From Lepidodermella squamata (taxonomy: Eukaryota; Gastrotricha), in the NCBI GenBank assembly GCA_047495785.1, contig JBLDXI010000042.1, forward strand, positions 124,001-188,000: 64,000 bases of DNA, written 5' to 3'. Both the position numbers and the translations under genes were made by a program. Positions 11,249 through 22,659 of this stretch are shown in pieces. Within the stretch, counting starts at the first letter, position 1; each line of letters starts with the position of its first letter. Below the pieces are notes generated by a model. That model was given only the letters and a program-made list of their open reading frames with translations, was not told the origin of the DNA and did not search any database.

Positions 11249-11351
11249 TGAGAAGGTGAGATTTTTTATTTTGATCAATAATTATTCCGAGGTCTTTCAC
11301 TGAGTCCACAGCAGCAAGCTCGACGTCTTTAATTTTGGATATATTGGTCAA
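11249..11351 (-). mobile_element. LINE reverse-transcriptase fragment at a duplication breakpoint
   Basis: The minus strand reads KIKDVELAAVDSVKDLGIII, almost identical to residues in the larger LINE at 32.5 kb (KIKDVELDVVDSVKDLGIII). The fragment is only ~100 bp and stops abruptly next to the start of sequence shared with 1480-1560 (GCATGAAATACTCTAATCA). It therefore sits at the left border of the 11.35-13.3 kb segmental duplication. Confidence 0.75.
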
Positions 11352-11427
11352 ATATATGCATGAAATACTCTAATCAGTTGAAATACAAGAAGTTCGATGT
11401 TTATTTTTCCATTGTAACTGTTAAAAT

Positions 11428-12715
11428 TTAGTCGAAACGATCGCAGGAGAAGGTAGTGAAGCCAGCTGCAGTTTGGAAGGCCTGTTTAGCCGCTTCCTTA
11501 ACGTCGCTACCATCTTGAGACATGCCGGCTTCGACAACGGCGGCAACAGTTTGGGTTGTAGCCACTGAAACCTTCTTGATAAAGTCCTTGCAGCCTTGCT
11601 TGTCCTTGCAGCAGATAGCTCCAAAGTCGTACGGGCGTGAGCTCGGACAGTTAGCCCAGCAGACAGGCCCAACACCGGAATACTTGTCCGGGCAGTACGG
11701 GTAGCAGAGACCAGCATCGTACTCCTTATCCGCGCCGCAGCCCATCGGGTAGCCAGCGCCACGGCCGTAGCTGTGCTTCGTGTAGGTGTGGACGTCAATG
11801 CGGCACGTGCAGCCGTCATTCTTGTATGGCGGGTCGTTTTTTGGGCAGAAGGAGCAGCCCTTCTCGAAGGTTAGGCCGCAAATGTCGTACCATGGGCACG
11901 CCTTGTTATTGGATGAGATGATCTTAACGTTGCGGGTGCAGAAGGCTCCGGTATCGGTGTAACCGGACTTGCAGCTTTCCCAGCACTGAAAGGATTTAAG
12001 AGGAGTTTTTTTGAGTAAAAAGCTTGAAAAAACCTGATTTTGGTAATTTCCGGGTTTTGACCCTTACCAGTCCCCTTGGGTGGTATTCCACCCAATCGAA
12101 ATTTCACGCCAACATCTTTTTTATAGCGCGGAATTTTTCGAACCAAATAACCAAAGGGGTGTTACCAAAATCTGTAACTAGGAATACCCCTGAAAAACCA
12201 GATTCGGTAAATTTGAGTAAAAAGCCCATATTAACCCCGAAAAAACCGATTCCGGTAAATTTGAGTAAAAAGCCCATATTAACCCCGAAAAAACCGATTC
12301 TGGTAAATTCGAGTAAAAACCCGAGAAAAACCGAGAAAGACTTTCAACTTACAACTGGGCCAACTCCTTTGTAGCCTTCGCGGCAGTAGGGATAGCACAA
12401 GAGTCCGTCCTTTTGGAGGCCCTCAGCGCACGTGTTGATTGGCTTTCCAACACCACGGCCGTGCGAGCTCTTCCAACACAGACCGAGCTTTTCCTTCATG
12501 ATGACAACAACATTGGTGAAGTTGACGTTAGCCAGGATGTTGCTGATTAGGTTTCCAATCGGGTTGAACTCTTCGTCCTCGTCAACCCAGCCAGACAAGC
12601 TTTTACGAGCGTCGACTGAGGAAAGGAAATTCTGAAAAATCTGAAGCTAGATCAGGCGGGTTTTACCTTGAGACGCTACGGCAACGAGCAAAAGAGCGGC
12701 AACAAAAAATCTCAT
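11428..12715 (-). CDS. Secreted cysteine-rich protein with GVGPVCW repeats, copy 2
   Basis: Exons 12667-12715, 12353-12615 and 11428-11985 give 289 aa, the same exon sizes (49, 263, 558 nt) as the copy at 1553. The signal peptide, acidic linker and C-terminal helix are nearly identical; differences cluster in the first cysteine unit (GLLCYPYC instead of GLCYLYC) and in FCPKNDPP. Two GRG(V/A)G-x-P...GVGPVCW units are kept, as are all cysteines. Intron 2 is longer (367 nt) because of a 48-bp tandem repeat. Retained reading frame in both copies suggests both are functional. Role unknown; extracellular disulphide-rich protein. Confidence 0.82.
12198..12340. repeat. 48-bp tandem repeat in intron 2
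   Basis: Three copies beginning CC(A)GATTC(C/T)GGTAAATT at 12198, 12246 and 12294, each followed by GAGTAAAAA(G/C)CC. A single unit-like stretch (TTGAGTAAAAAGCTTGA) is present in both gene copies near the exon-3 boundary, so the array probably grew from local sequence. Confidence 0.8.
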
Positions 12716-12767
12716 GTTTTATCGCGTTAGAAAATTAAGGTTATACCGTTTTTTATGAACCCTGACT

Positions 12768-12778
12768 CTTTTTATACC
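12768..12778 (-). promoter_or_regulatory. TATA box for the gene ending at 11428
   Basis: GGTATAAAAAG on the minus strand, ~55 bases before the start codon, conserved with the copy at 2780. Confidence 0.5.
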
Positions 12779-13319
12779 CTTAGCGAGTTGCGTGCGAGAT
12801 GGGCCCATTTATCGCGAATTTCGTCGGGCGAGCGTTTTTTTCCGGTTCCTATGCAAACACCGCGTGAGAGTGTTTTATCATTCTGGCTCAGGTAGCACCC
12901 GCTTTATCGCTCAGTTGTTATCGCGTCGCTCGCTAAAATCATCAGGAAAAGGACTAGTTTCTACTGACATGTCTGCAAGTGGTGTGAAAAAGAATGTTTT
13001 AGCAGAATTAACTGACGGCGAAAGGTCATTAAGAGCACAGGAGCTAGAGATTATTAAGGCAGCATTATTGAGTTCACAAATTCCAGCACGGAGCTAACTG
13101 CACCACGTCATGATATATCTTGAAAATGCTCTCAAAGTCACTAAGGGTTTCTTGATGCATTTGGGCGTGACAGAAGAGGAAACATAGGCGCTTCTACAGG
13201 AGCTTCTACAGGAGATAAAGCACGCGTCTTGGTAATTTGACATAGGGACACCAAATATAAGTATCTCGAAATAATGTCTTACAAGTTAACAGTATCCGAA
13301 AATAGGAAAAATGTCGTTG

Positions 13320-14172
13320 GGTTTGTAAATGAGTACAGTAAGTAAAGAATTACAAACTTCCCGTGAATGGGAGATTAATTATCACGCGAATGGCGAGCTT
13401 GCAGCTAATTAATTCGTAGCTTAGGATTTCCCCGTCTGTTTCCAAAGCCTGCTAGCAGATGACACAACTCTTGCATCTATTCTTTCAGCGGAAGCAACCT
13501 TCAAAAAATGGGACGAAAACCTAAAACAGTGCCACTAGCCACTATTTCGAAAACATTCTTGAAAAGAGACTTGGTCACGTTCTGAGTGATGACCGGCCTT
13601 AAATCTCGAAATATACACTTAAATGGGAAGTTGTGAATGTAATAGGGAAGTTCCGGCTATCTCAAATAGGGAAAAGGCCCTTTCATAAGGCGTATTTTGA
13701 AAGAATGACAATACGATTAATGCAATGAAATTACTTTCCAAAGATCTCGACCTGTTTCTTTCAAATGCAAAGACTCCTGAACATTCAGCAATAAGACCTG
13801 AATACTGAAACAAGTAACAGTTAACAAGTGAAAAGTGAGGTATGGCGTATTTTTGTATTCTCAGCAGATGACAAAACGTAATTTACTTGAAGAGGAGCGA
13901 TTCTTGGAACATTTGGTGTTCTTACTTAGTTATTCTTGACCTTTAGGAGCCTCCTATCCACCTTAATAGACGGGAGAAGTCAAAGGCTAATTTAGGTACG
14001 CAGTAGCTATTCGGGTTGTTTCGGGTAGTAGGAATGACCTTGTTATCCAAGCCCGTTTTATTACACTGTTAGTTTGTGGCACCAGCTCTCAACTCTTAAT
14101 GTATCATCAACATAAAAAAGATTTCTAATCGCCATTTGCAAAGCTCAAAGCAACGCCAATGCCTCAAATCAC
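13320..14172. other. Gene-free stretch
   Basis: Downstream of both flanking minus-strand genes' shared duplication edge and 3' of the lectin gene. I see no ORF with family features, no repeat ends and no RNA gene. Confidence 0.4.
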
Positions 14173-16263
14173 TCATTCGACATACGTTTCACATGCTGTG
14201 AATGATACAGTGTTGTCGCAATCAATTAAATACATCAAAAAATCATAAATCAAGCCACAATTGTTATTATTCAACGAGTTGCCAAACTGAGTTTGATTGA
14301 ATGTGAAAGCGGTACCATCCGACCATTTGAGAACGCCTGCTTCTGGAGCAAGACCCAGCCATGCATAGCCGGTGGGTACAAGGCTGCCAACCTGGGCAAG
14401 GTCGGAAGCCGTTTTAACAGTTGCCAAAATGGCACCCTGTTTCGAACACTTTTTGGCTGCAGTTGAGTGAGCATAAGAACCCGTATCAAGGTAAAACACT
14501 TTCTTTCGAGCGTTTTGGCACTGCGATTCGCCGCTGAACGTGACATTTGCAGGAAATCGCCTCTCAGTGCTGGCGTCGCAGCTGATTGAGCTCGGTCGGC
14601 AGGTTACTGTACCGTCAGCAGTTCGCAGGCATCGATGCTGAGGGATCTATAAATAAATTTCGTATTTCATGAAATACCAAGGAACGCTCGGGGGTTTTTC
14701 CAAGGATGGACAAATTTATCCATGTAAATTTAGATTACTGTATTGCGATTAGTATCAGCGAAACAGCAGGTTAAAGTTACGGCTCAATACTACGAAAAAT
14801 AGGAAATCATGATATCCTAAAAGAAATGAACTCACAGGAGGCGTTATATCCGTAATGCATTTGCCGTGGTTGAGTTGAAATGACTGCAAGCCAGAGAACA
14901 GCTTAACCTGTAGTAGGAAAACAGCTGATAGCGGAGAAAAAACCGTGCTTTTTGTTAAGCTTTACCTGAGATTGATCTAGCGGGCATGCAGCGTAGCAAG
15001 ACAGTCGGCCGGACGAATCCTTGCACGAGACAGCATTCTGCAGAACAAGAGTTACCGCAATAATAATTGCCAAACCAGAAAGGATAACATACTCCGAGCA
15101 TGCAGACTGCACGGTTGATGTAAACTCTCGATGAGTATTGCTGAGTTTCGTTGCTAGCCATACAGCCGGAGCTTTGCGGTCGGCAGTCATTGAACTTTTT
15201 GTTCGTAGAATCAAAGCACCGAATGTGTGGTTTTTCGCTGACCGGAACTGTGACTGTAATGACAATAGGTCCGTAGTTTCCCCCCAAGTTTCCGCCTCAA
15301 TTTGCGATCAATTTTATTCCGGGAAAATTGTTCAAAATTCAAACTGGTTAAGATAAGGAAATCGACCTAAGAGTTCCCCCTTTAGTCTTAGACTGAGTTC
15401 ACCGTACGGGCCGATGAGCTGGTAGGGATGATCCCTAGCGGTAAATCACGAACCTGTTCCATTGGTACAAGGCGCAAGAGTCGTAAACAGAGTTGTTCCA
15501 GTTAACTAGGAAAACAAGACTCATCGTCACTCACCAATCCTCAAATTTTTCAAATCGTTCACCCAGTTGTTGGGGCAGAAGTAAGGGTCTGGAACACAGG
15601 TCATGGTGACGTTGTTCGAAGTACAGCGCCTGAATTTTAGAGTCTCGAATGATACATATATTAAGCCTTAATCCGTATGGCCAAGTTTCCTGAATTCTCA
15701 CCTCGAATGCAGCTTTCTTTTTCTCGCATTCATCGAGGTTGAATTTCAAGCTCAACGTCGCATTCTGGTTGTCGAACCAGAACGTCTGAGGCATAAATTA
15801 TATTATAGTGATTAGAAATTACAGGTTAATCGAATAAGGCTTACATTCATATCACCAGGATTGTTACAGCCAATGTTTCCAGGTACGCAAAACGGGGTGA
15901 GCGCCTCGTATTTGTAGCACATCCTGGCATTCTATAGATAAAACAGACAAAAATTGCAAATAGATATAGCAGAAAGGTTATAGCAGACCCCGGTGTTGCA
16001 GACCCCCGTTGTTCGGAAGATTGGGCCGAGCTATATAGATTGAGAGTTATTCCAATTGTTTGGCATTTCAAACAGTTTCAATCAGAATTCAGAAAAACCT
16101 GATAATTAGCGAGTGGGTCACAGCCATTGGCAGCTGGTATGCAGCTGGTAAATCGGTTGCTGAACTGCGAGAAGCATCGAACCCAGTTCAACGGGTCCTT
16201 GCCCCATGCCATGTCGCTCGATGCGAGCACAAGTCCCAGAAGAACGAAATAATATCCGGCCAT
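14173..16263 (-). CDS. Secreted modular protein ending in a C-type lectin domain
   Basis: Ten exons (16099-16263, 15989-16030, 15845-15931, 15702-15785, 15563-15643, 15454-15505, 15093-15253, 14966-15037, 14836-14907, 14173-14646) join in frame to 429 aa. The start encodes a signal peptide (MAGYYFVLLGLVLASSDMAW). Four repeats of a three-cysteine module follow, with pattern RC-x(7-10)-F/V-x-x-C-x-P-x(4-5)-C (for example IRCFDSTNKKFNDCRP), separated by cysteine pairs. The last ~105 residues form a short C-type lectin fold: KVFYLDTGSY, the AWLGL core, WSDG, NNNNCGLIY, LIDCDN and a terminal ACE, with the four conserved cysteines. EPN/QPD sugar-specificity motifs and a WND triplet are absent, so calcium-dependent sugar binding is doubtful. 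Exon phases and several exon lengths (42, 81, 161 nt) match the gene at 34698. Confidence 0.82.
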
Positions 16264-17265
16264 TTTATTTGGCTAATTTCGAATAAAAGCTCGGAAAAAT
16301 GCTATCAAATGAAATGAAAATGAAATGAAATACTACGTGTTTCGACTTGAAAACTAGAGACTCGAAAATACTCGTCCTAATTTCAACTTGGACAATAATA
16401 TTGTCTCCGCCCAATTTTCCAATAGGCATTTCAGAAATAATCGCGTGATTCTCAACCAAGCGCGTTTCATAAAATAATTGGCAAAAACTTGTCTTGTCCT
16501 TATTCTTTCTATTTAACAAATGCACTTTCAATTGGTGACCTGATTTGAACATTAATTGTCTTCCACTTTTTTATTCCATTGTATTTTGCAATTTATATTC
16601 ATCGCGGAAACGCCTTATGATCATGCATTCAGCACGTCTCGACGAATTGACATTGGAAATATTATCTTGACCGAAGCAATTGAAGGATCACGGCGACGAT
16701 AGGTACCGTGGGACATTTGTCTCTTCATCGATATAGTTTTTTCCTTTGAGCCAAATCGAAATTGTGGTAAGCTCGAACGCTGAAATGATGCAACTGGCTT
16801 GAAGTTCTTGAGAATTTAGGACATATATCAATGTGAAATGGGAAAATAGACAAAATTTGGACAAATGCAAGCAGTCTCAGTTTGAGAAACCTCGAAGCAT
16901 GCCTCGGGTGGCTGAGAGTTGAATGGACATTGCCAGCAAAATTATCTAACTTGAAATTTATCACCAGCGCCAATGCGTCGTTAGTGAGCATGCATTATCC
17001 CTGAAAAATGTTATCGAGTTATTCAAACGCCCGTATCAGCCGAAAAATTCAACTTCTAATAAAAATTAAGATTCTGAAATATTAGCATTAGTGCTTACTC
17101 TGGCCATTTTTTTCTCGATGACCATCCATCATCAACCATCCATTACCAACCAGTTTGGGAAAATGACTGATTATAATGCATGTCTCACATGAATGACAAC
17201 GGAAGTCATATCAAATTATTTTCCAACGATCTCGATTCTTTCTAGCCCGATTACTCACTGGAAAG
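16264..17265. other. Gene-free stretch
   Basis: Upstream of the lectin gene. Contains a GAAATGAAATGAAAT short repeat near 16310 but no supported gene. From about 17266 the sequence begins to match other family upstream regions (ACTCACTGGAAAGATTGTCTC). Confidence 0.35.
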
Positions 17266-17340
17266 ATTGTCTCGCGCTCAGATGATTTCTACAATCATTA
17301 ATCTTGCCAGTGCTTAAGACTTAAGAAATTATTCTATTTG

Positions 17341-17362
17341 TTCAATTAGTCGCTCTACCGCC
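17341..17362 (+). promoter_or_regulatory. Distal family motif (AATYAGTCGCTCTACCGCC)
   Basis: TTCAATTAGTCGCTCTACCG matches the motif found 158-250 bases before other family start codons (19224, 20382, 22082, 24107, 25093, 30258). Here it is 375 bases away because extra sequence shared with 22105-22200 lies between motif and gene. Confidence 0.6.
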
Positions 17363-17715
17363 GTCACCGCTATCTGTCATGAAGAGTCAATGTTTCCCGA
17401 GATGCTTGATTTATTCATTGAAAATAAACTGAACACCAGTCACTGGCAAATTAAGAGCTTAAGTACTGACAATTAGTTATCACATGATCATATATCACAA
17501 GTCCTAGATCACAGCTATGGTTATTCATCTTATTAGTCATGACCGGGATGCCGCCGTAACACCAATCGTTACACTATCACATGATAATATCAACTTGTTA
17601 TGCTCAACTCATCGTCGATCCAGCCGGCTTTATTAATAGCCTGTTTTCATAAACAACGGACTTCATTATAATAAATTTTTATAAAGTCTAAATATTTCTC
17701 TCAATTGTCTTACAC

Positions 17716-18058
17716 ATGACAGCAAAGATTGCATTGGCGATCGTCGTTTTGGTAAGAAGCTCCTCATAGTCTGTAACATGTAATAATCTATCGTTTATAG
17801 GCCGCTGTTACTCTCGTGGCACTCGCACACAAGGAAGGAGATTCCTGCAGTTTCAGCGATGGTCTACCGGGCAAATATAAGAAAATCGCAAAAACTGGTC
17901 AAATCGTTTGCTCCTTTTCATTGGGAAAGCGTGAGGAAGAACAGCCAGAGCAAGTGGCACGGGAAACCTGTACACTTCCTAACGGAAAGCCTGGCAAGTA
18001 TCGGCCTGTTGGTATTGGCGATCTCAAATATTGTGGGCCTATCAAGTGGAGACGATAG
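17716..18058 (+). CDS. Small secreted two-module protein, A type
   Basis: Exons 17716-17751 and 17801-18058 (49-nt intron) give 97 aa. The signal peptide is MTAKIALAIVVLAAVTLVAL. Module 1 (CSFSDGLPGKYKK...GQIVC) and module 2 (CTLPNGKPGKYRP...LKYC) each have exactly 20 residues between their cysteines and share PGKY, so the protein is an internal duplication. The spacer is SLGKREEEQPEQVARE; GKR is a textbook amidation plus dibasic cleavage signal. The protein is identical to the gene at 24314; only one silent base differs across the coding exons. Unlike that copy, the TGACGTAGG promoter cassette is missing here, replaced by a short AT-rich join (AATTTTTATAAAG). AATAAA at 18182-18187 is a likely polyadenylation signal. 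Confidence 0.78.
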
Positions 18059-18549
18059 ACTGGCGTCCGCTGGTCGAATGAGTGATGCTGATGGGTGTGA
18101 TGAGGAGGTTGCAGCAATTTTGCGAATGCGGTGCGAGGTTGCATGAATACAAAATTTTGAGACATGGTGTTATTCCATACTTAATAAAATTAAAACTATT
18201 TAGAACTCCCGTGACGGTTACTTTCGATTTTCAATAATTCATTCATTTATATTCCTTTTTCAATCACGGAAGAAGTAAATTTGGATCTTTTGGTTTTAAG
18301 GTTCCTCCCAAGTTCGGGGATACTGCTTCACACGAACGCAGAGATGAATACTGCGTTCATAAAAAAATGTTGCCAGTGCAAAACTGGTCTCGGCCAATTA
18401 TTCTCCCAGTCACGTTTCCTCCTAGAAACAGGAAATCCCTGTGGTATCCGTTTGTCCTCATCAATCTAAGAGCAGCATTTGGAACCCCTCACCTCAAATC
18501 CCCGTGTGAGATATCCGAGTCGAGCTAAGCAATAGAGCTCTGTGATCGA

Positions 18550-19015
18550 AGTTATGCGGATTCAGATTCAAATAAACCTGGGCAGTTTCGAACGGCGCGC
18601 GAAGTAGGATTCTCGGCCGGAATTTTATGACAGAAGGGTTCCCAGTCGTCTTTTTGGGGTTTCACCTCATTTCCCCCTGTACTTTGCGCACTGGTTTCAA
18701 GCCATGTTACATCGGGATCCCAATCAAAAGTCATTGGTCTTACAAAGGTTAGTTTTTTTACAAAGGTTTATATCATATTGATTGACGACGATTGAAGTTA
18801 ATCGGATTCAGATTATAATAAACATGGGCAGTTTCGAACGGTTCGTGACATAGGATGCTCGAACTAGGGGGTAATATCAGGCCGGAACTTTATGACCAAA
18901 GGGTTCCCAGTCGTCGTTTTGGGTTTCCCCCTGAACTTCGCGCAATGGTTTCAAACCATGTTAAATCGGGATAACCTATTGTAACAACTCGGGGTCCCAA
19001 TTAAAAGGTCATTGG
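18550..19015. repeat. Local tandem duplication (~190 bp, two diverged copies)
   Basis: 18550-18740 and 18820-19015 share GGGCAGTTTCGAACGG, AAGGGTTCCCAGTCGTC and a TGGTTTCAA...CCATGTTA block. The second copy has a 22-base insertion (ATAACCTATTGTAACAACTC) that also occurs at 9153-9174. The first copy recurs at 24700-24900. This is 3' flank of the A-type genes that has been copied with them. Confidence 0.65.
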
Positions 19016-19223
19016 CTCTGCTACAAATCATTTTCCCCGGTTCCCTTAGTTTTTACAAAGATTTTATAATATTGATTGACGACGAAATGAACCGATAAGA
19101 TGACGGAGCAACGAACAAAACATCACCGGTTCAAAAACTGGCTATTTGCTCACGTGGGGAATTGTGCTATGAACCGGGCGATGCGATAACAACTCAACAA
19201 AACAATGTTGTTGTGAATCCCCG

Positions 19224-19245
19224 TATTGAATCAGTCGCTCTCCTA
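19224..19245 (+). promoter_or_regulatory. Distal family motif
   Basis: ATTGAATCAGTCGCTCTCCT, 170 bases before the start at 19394, followed by the proximal AATGACTGG...GAGCTCAGGTCATTAATTCA block used by B-type genes. Confidence 0.6.
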
Positions 19246-19393
19246 CCACCCACCGCTACGGCTAACGCTGCTCTGTTATCGATTAATCATTTTTGCGCAC
19301 CGAGAAAATGACTGGAAAAGGGCTCGTCGAGTAGTCCGAACGAGCTCAGGTCATTAATTCATTTTTATCTTTTCAATCATCTTTCATTAAGTC

Positions 19394-19748
19394 ATGGCGA
19401 ATCTTGTTTCCGTCACCGCTGCTTTGGTAAAATCACCTATCCTTTTTCCCAAATTCAAGTTGAAGGCATTGCTTTATCCAACAGGTTGCGCTCAGCATTG
19501 TCTTGGCATCGGCTGATGCTCAGATAAAGAATGGAGATGATTGCATCTTTCGTGGACAAAAGCCTGGCCACTATGAACTGAATACAAGGACCAACAAGTG
19601 GGTATGCATGCCGAAGCCACAAGGACGCGAAGCTGCGGCGGAGGAGGCAAGCAGAGGAGAAGGAGACTACTACTGCCTCACCAGTAAATTGGCATTAGGC
19701 CATTGGATAATACAGAATCGCAAATCAATTTGCGTCAAGAATAACTGA
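19394..19748 (+). CDS. Small secreted two-module protein, B type
   Basis: Exons 19394-19426 and 19485-19748 (58-nt intron, phase 0) give 98 aa. The signal peptide (MANLVSVTAALVALSIVLAS) differs from the A type but is split by the intron at nearly the same residue. Module 1 (CIFRGQKPGHYEL...WVC) keeps 20 residues between cysteines; module 2 (CLTSKLALGHWII...SIC) has 18 and has lost the NGKPG signature. The spacer PQGREAAAEEASRGEG keeps only a GR, not GKR. AATAAAAT follows at about 19867. It pairs with the A-type gene at 17716 as one duplicated cassette. Function unknown. Confidence 0.75.
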
Positions 19749-20381
19749 ATCACGAGGCTTCAAGCATCGACCGACTCAGATATCAGATCGACTGATGAGA
19801 GGAAATATCGGGCGCTGTCCTGAAGTTGCACATAGCTCCAATCAATGGAAATATTTCGATTAATTTGAATAAAATATAAGTATGGACTTTTTTCTTGTTA
19901 TTTTAAACAACGCCTTATCTAATCGTCCTTGAAAGAAATTGTGCATCTGAGACGAGATTTTTGTTTCATTTGCAAAATAGCTCATCTGCTGAACCTATTT
20001 TAGATTTCACCTCATTATGAGGGTGTCCAATGTCCAACACCGATTTTCCAAGGAAAGATGATTTGGGGAGGATTCTCACACAATAATTATGTAGCTTTCA
20101 GTCCAAAATGATGGCAGGATCGGGCAGGATGGTGCTGGCTTAGCGATCGGTATGGTCTTGGGAGTATTACAAAGCTGAAGGCTGCCCTACTGAATCCTCT
20201 TTCTACCTGCCCGATCCTTGGGACCAATACTGTATGGACTCGACACTAGCCACTTTTCTGCTGGACAGGAAAAAAATCAATAATTTCGAAGCGAGAAAAT
20301 CGCATGAAAAAATGTTTTTTTTACGCATCAAAAGCATCATTTTTACGCATCCGCCCGTCAATTGTTATTTTTTCAATTTGT

Positions 20382-20591
20382 TTAATCAGTCGCTCCGCCG
20401 CTATTCTACTGGCTTGATGCACCGCCAAGTCATAATAGCCTGCCTGGGTAAACAATCGAAGCGAAGGTTGACGTAGGTACCGAATGACAGGCAAATTGAT
20501 CATCGAGAAGCTCATCAGTGCTAGGTTCATTATTCAAGTTTCTATCTTCAAAAAAGAGTCGAATTGTTTCCCTCAAGTTAAAAAAAAACTC
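20382..20591 (+). promoter_or_regulatory. Upstream cassette of the gene at 20592
   Basis: Contains the distal motif TTTAATCAGTCGCTCCGCCG (20381-20400) and, from 20468, the proximal cassette TTGACGTAGGTAC, AATGACAGGC, CATCGAGAAGCTCATCA and TTATTCAAGTTTC. Confidence 0.65.
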
Positions 20592-20945
20592 ATGGCATCT
20601 AAAATTTCATTGGCGATCGTCGTTTTGGTGAGGAGGATCATCGTTATTTAGTCTGTAAATGATCTGTATCGTTATAATTTCACATAGGCTGTTGTTACTC
20701 TCATGGCATCGGCACAAGAAAAACAACACAAGGAAGGAGATGCGTGCACATTTAAGGGTTTTCTCCCGGGCAAATGGACGAAACGCGCATCAACGGGCCA
20801 AGTGATTTGCATCACGACAGTTGGAAAGCGTGAGGACGCACGGGCAGAGGAGACGGCTCGAAATAAGGAAGAATGCCCCAGCAAGAACGGCAAGCCTGGC
20901 GTTATTAAGCAGTACAATGGCATAAGGGTCTGCAGTTGGATTTAG
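20592..20945 (+). CDS. Small secreted two-module protein, A type
   Basis: Exons 20592-20627 and 20688-20945 (60-nt intron) give 97 aa: signal peptide MASKISLAIVVLAVVTLMAS, a QEKQHKEGD lead, module 1 (CTFKGFLPGKWTK...QVIC, 20 between cysteines), spacer TVGKREDARAEETARNKEE, and module 2 (CPSKNGKPG...RVC, 18 between cysteines). The GKR spacer, the PGK signature and the NGKPG signature are all kept. Differences from the 17716 protein are spread along the chain, so this is an older paralogue under constraint and not a recent copy. Confidence 0.76.
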
Positions 20946-22080
20946 GCTCCCATGCGATTGCTGGGTGCGATGGGGAGAGAGCATCAAGATTGGAAATATT
21001 TCATCTCCGAATTTTACTCCGGTGTGATTCGAAGTTCGACAATAAAAACTGATAGCTACGACAGAGGAAAATTGTTAACCTCGGAAATCTGCAACAGCTG
21101 CAAAAGCATCGTTTTGGTTCGCAGGTTCTGTCTTGCATATCCCGATTGAACAAATGGAAATAGGGGCGAAAGAAGGAGCGACCCCGCAAGAAATCTGAAA
21201 TTAACCGTAATCTGTTCATTCTGTACATTCCCAGCAAAATTCGACGTATCCGAATAGCCACAATTTTCTCAAACATTTGTTGCTTCGCTCGCTGATTCAC
21301 GTTCAAATTTTGTTATATTTTGAGGTTAGAAAGGTTTTGGGGTCGTGGGGTCGCGAGAAACACTCAAAGCCCACTTTTAGATTTTTCAAAACTTTTCAGA
21401 GAGAATTATGAAAAAATATCGTCAGCTAAATCTCGATTTGCTCCCAAAGGTTAATTAATGCACTGGTTGGAGTTTGGAGGGCAAATATTAATAGGCTAAA
21501 AATTTACATGCAATTTCTTTCACTTTTCGATTTTTTGAGAGTGGCGAGTGGCGACTTCAGTTGGATGACAAATCAGGAGACGCGTAACAATTCATTCAAG
21601 AACCCTCAAAACCCCAACCAACCAATAACCAATCCGCTCAAAAGCGCACTCGAAAACTTCAATTCTCGATTATAGAGGCGTGCGGCCGGGAAGGTCCTCA
21701 TTTATCATTACAAGTGGCCGGTTGAGAGTTCAAGAGGCAATGCGGCCGGAAAGGTCGACAGCCGGCCGCCATTTTGACCGGGAGCGAAAATAGTTCGAGA
21801 ACCACTGTTTTAAGTGAAACGTTTTCGCTTATTGTATACTATCGCATTGGGGCGGCACTTTGTAGGTTTGAGGGGCGCATTGAAGGATTAATGTACGATT
21901 TCACTTTGAGTGACTGTCTACAATTCGATTGACGAAATATATTACGGCGATAATTAACTAATTTATTGTCTAAACAACGAGAAATTCACCCGATTACTCA
22001 CTATTACTCACTGGGAAGATTGTCTCGCGCTCAGATGATTTCTACATTCATTAATCTTGCCAGTGCTTAAGAAATTATTT
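20946..22080. other. Gene-free stretch
   Basis: No supported gene. 21660-21790 has two CGGCCGG(A/G)AAGGTC blocks. From about 21840 the sequence matches upstream regions of other A-type members (ACTCACTGGGAAGATTGTCTC). Confidence 0.35.
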
Positions 22081-22331
22081 GTTGAATCAGTCGCTCTATA
22101 CCGCCTTCACCGCTATCACATGATAATATCAACTTGTTATGCTCAACTCATCGTCGATCCAGCCGGCTTTATTAATAGCCTGTTTTCATAAACAACGGAC
22201 TTCATTGCTGACGTAGGTACTGAATGACTGGCAAAGTGCTCATGGAGAAGCTCATCTGTGATCAGGTCATTTTTCAATTTTCTAACCTTAAAGATAAAGT
22301 CAAATTATTTCCTTTCAACTGTTTACTACTC

Positions 22332-22659
22332 ATGGCAACTAAGCTAACATTGGTGATCGTCGTTTTGGTAAGAATTCTCCTGTGGTATTTTTTAGTCTAC
22401 CATTTTTATTATACCAGGCCGCTGTTACTCTCACGGCGTTCGCACACAAGGACGGAGATTCTTGCAGTTATATCGGAGGTATGCCTGGTACATGGAAGAA
22501 AAGCTTGAAAACGGGTTTGCACCATGTCATGGGGAAAGCGTGAAGCGCAGCCGGAGGAAGCGGCACGGGAAGCCTGTAAACTTCCAAACGGGAAGCCTGG
22601 CAAGTATCGGCATGCTGGTGCTGCCGGTTTCAAATACTGTGCGCCTATCCATGCGTGAC
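22332..22659 (+). pseudogene. A-type small secreted gene with an 8-nt frameshift deletion
   Basis: The start, split signal peptide (MATKLTLVIVVL / AAVTLTAFA), and module 1 (CSYIGGMPGTWKK) are intact and close to the gene at 8832. After AAAACGGG eight bases present in 8832 are missing, so the frame shifts, module 1 loses its second cysteine and a TGA ends translation at the GKREE position. Downstream the old frame is still readable (CKLPNGKPGKYRHAGAAG) up to about 22659. The full upstream cassette (distal motif 22082, TGACGTAGG at 22209) survives, so it may still be transcribed. Confidence 0.75.

Noticed and set aside
15531-15794. Single long exon covering exons 4 and 5 of the lectin gene
   Set aside because: Its frame loses the RC...C...C module; splicing GTGAGAATTC to ATTCGAG restores it and reproduces the 81-nt exon of the paralogue.
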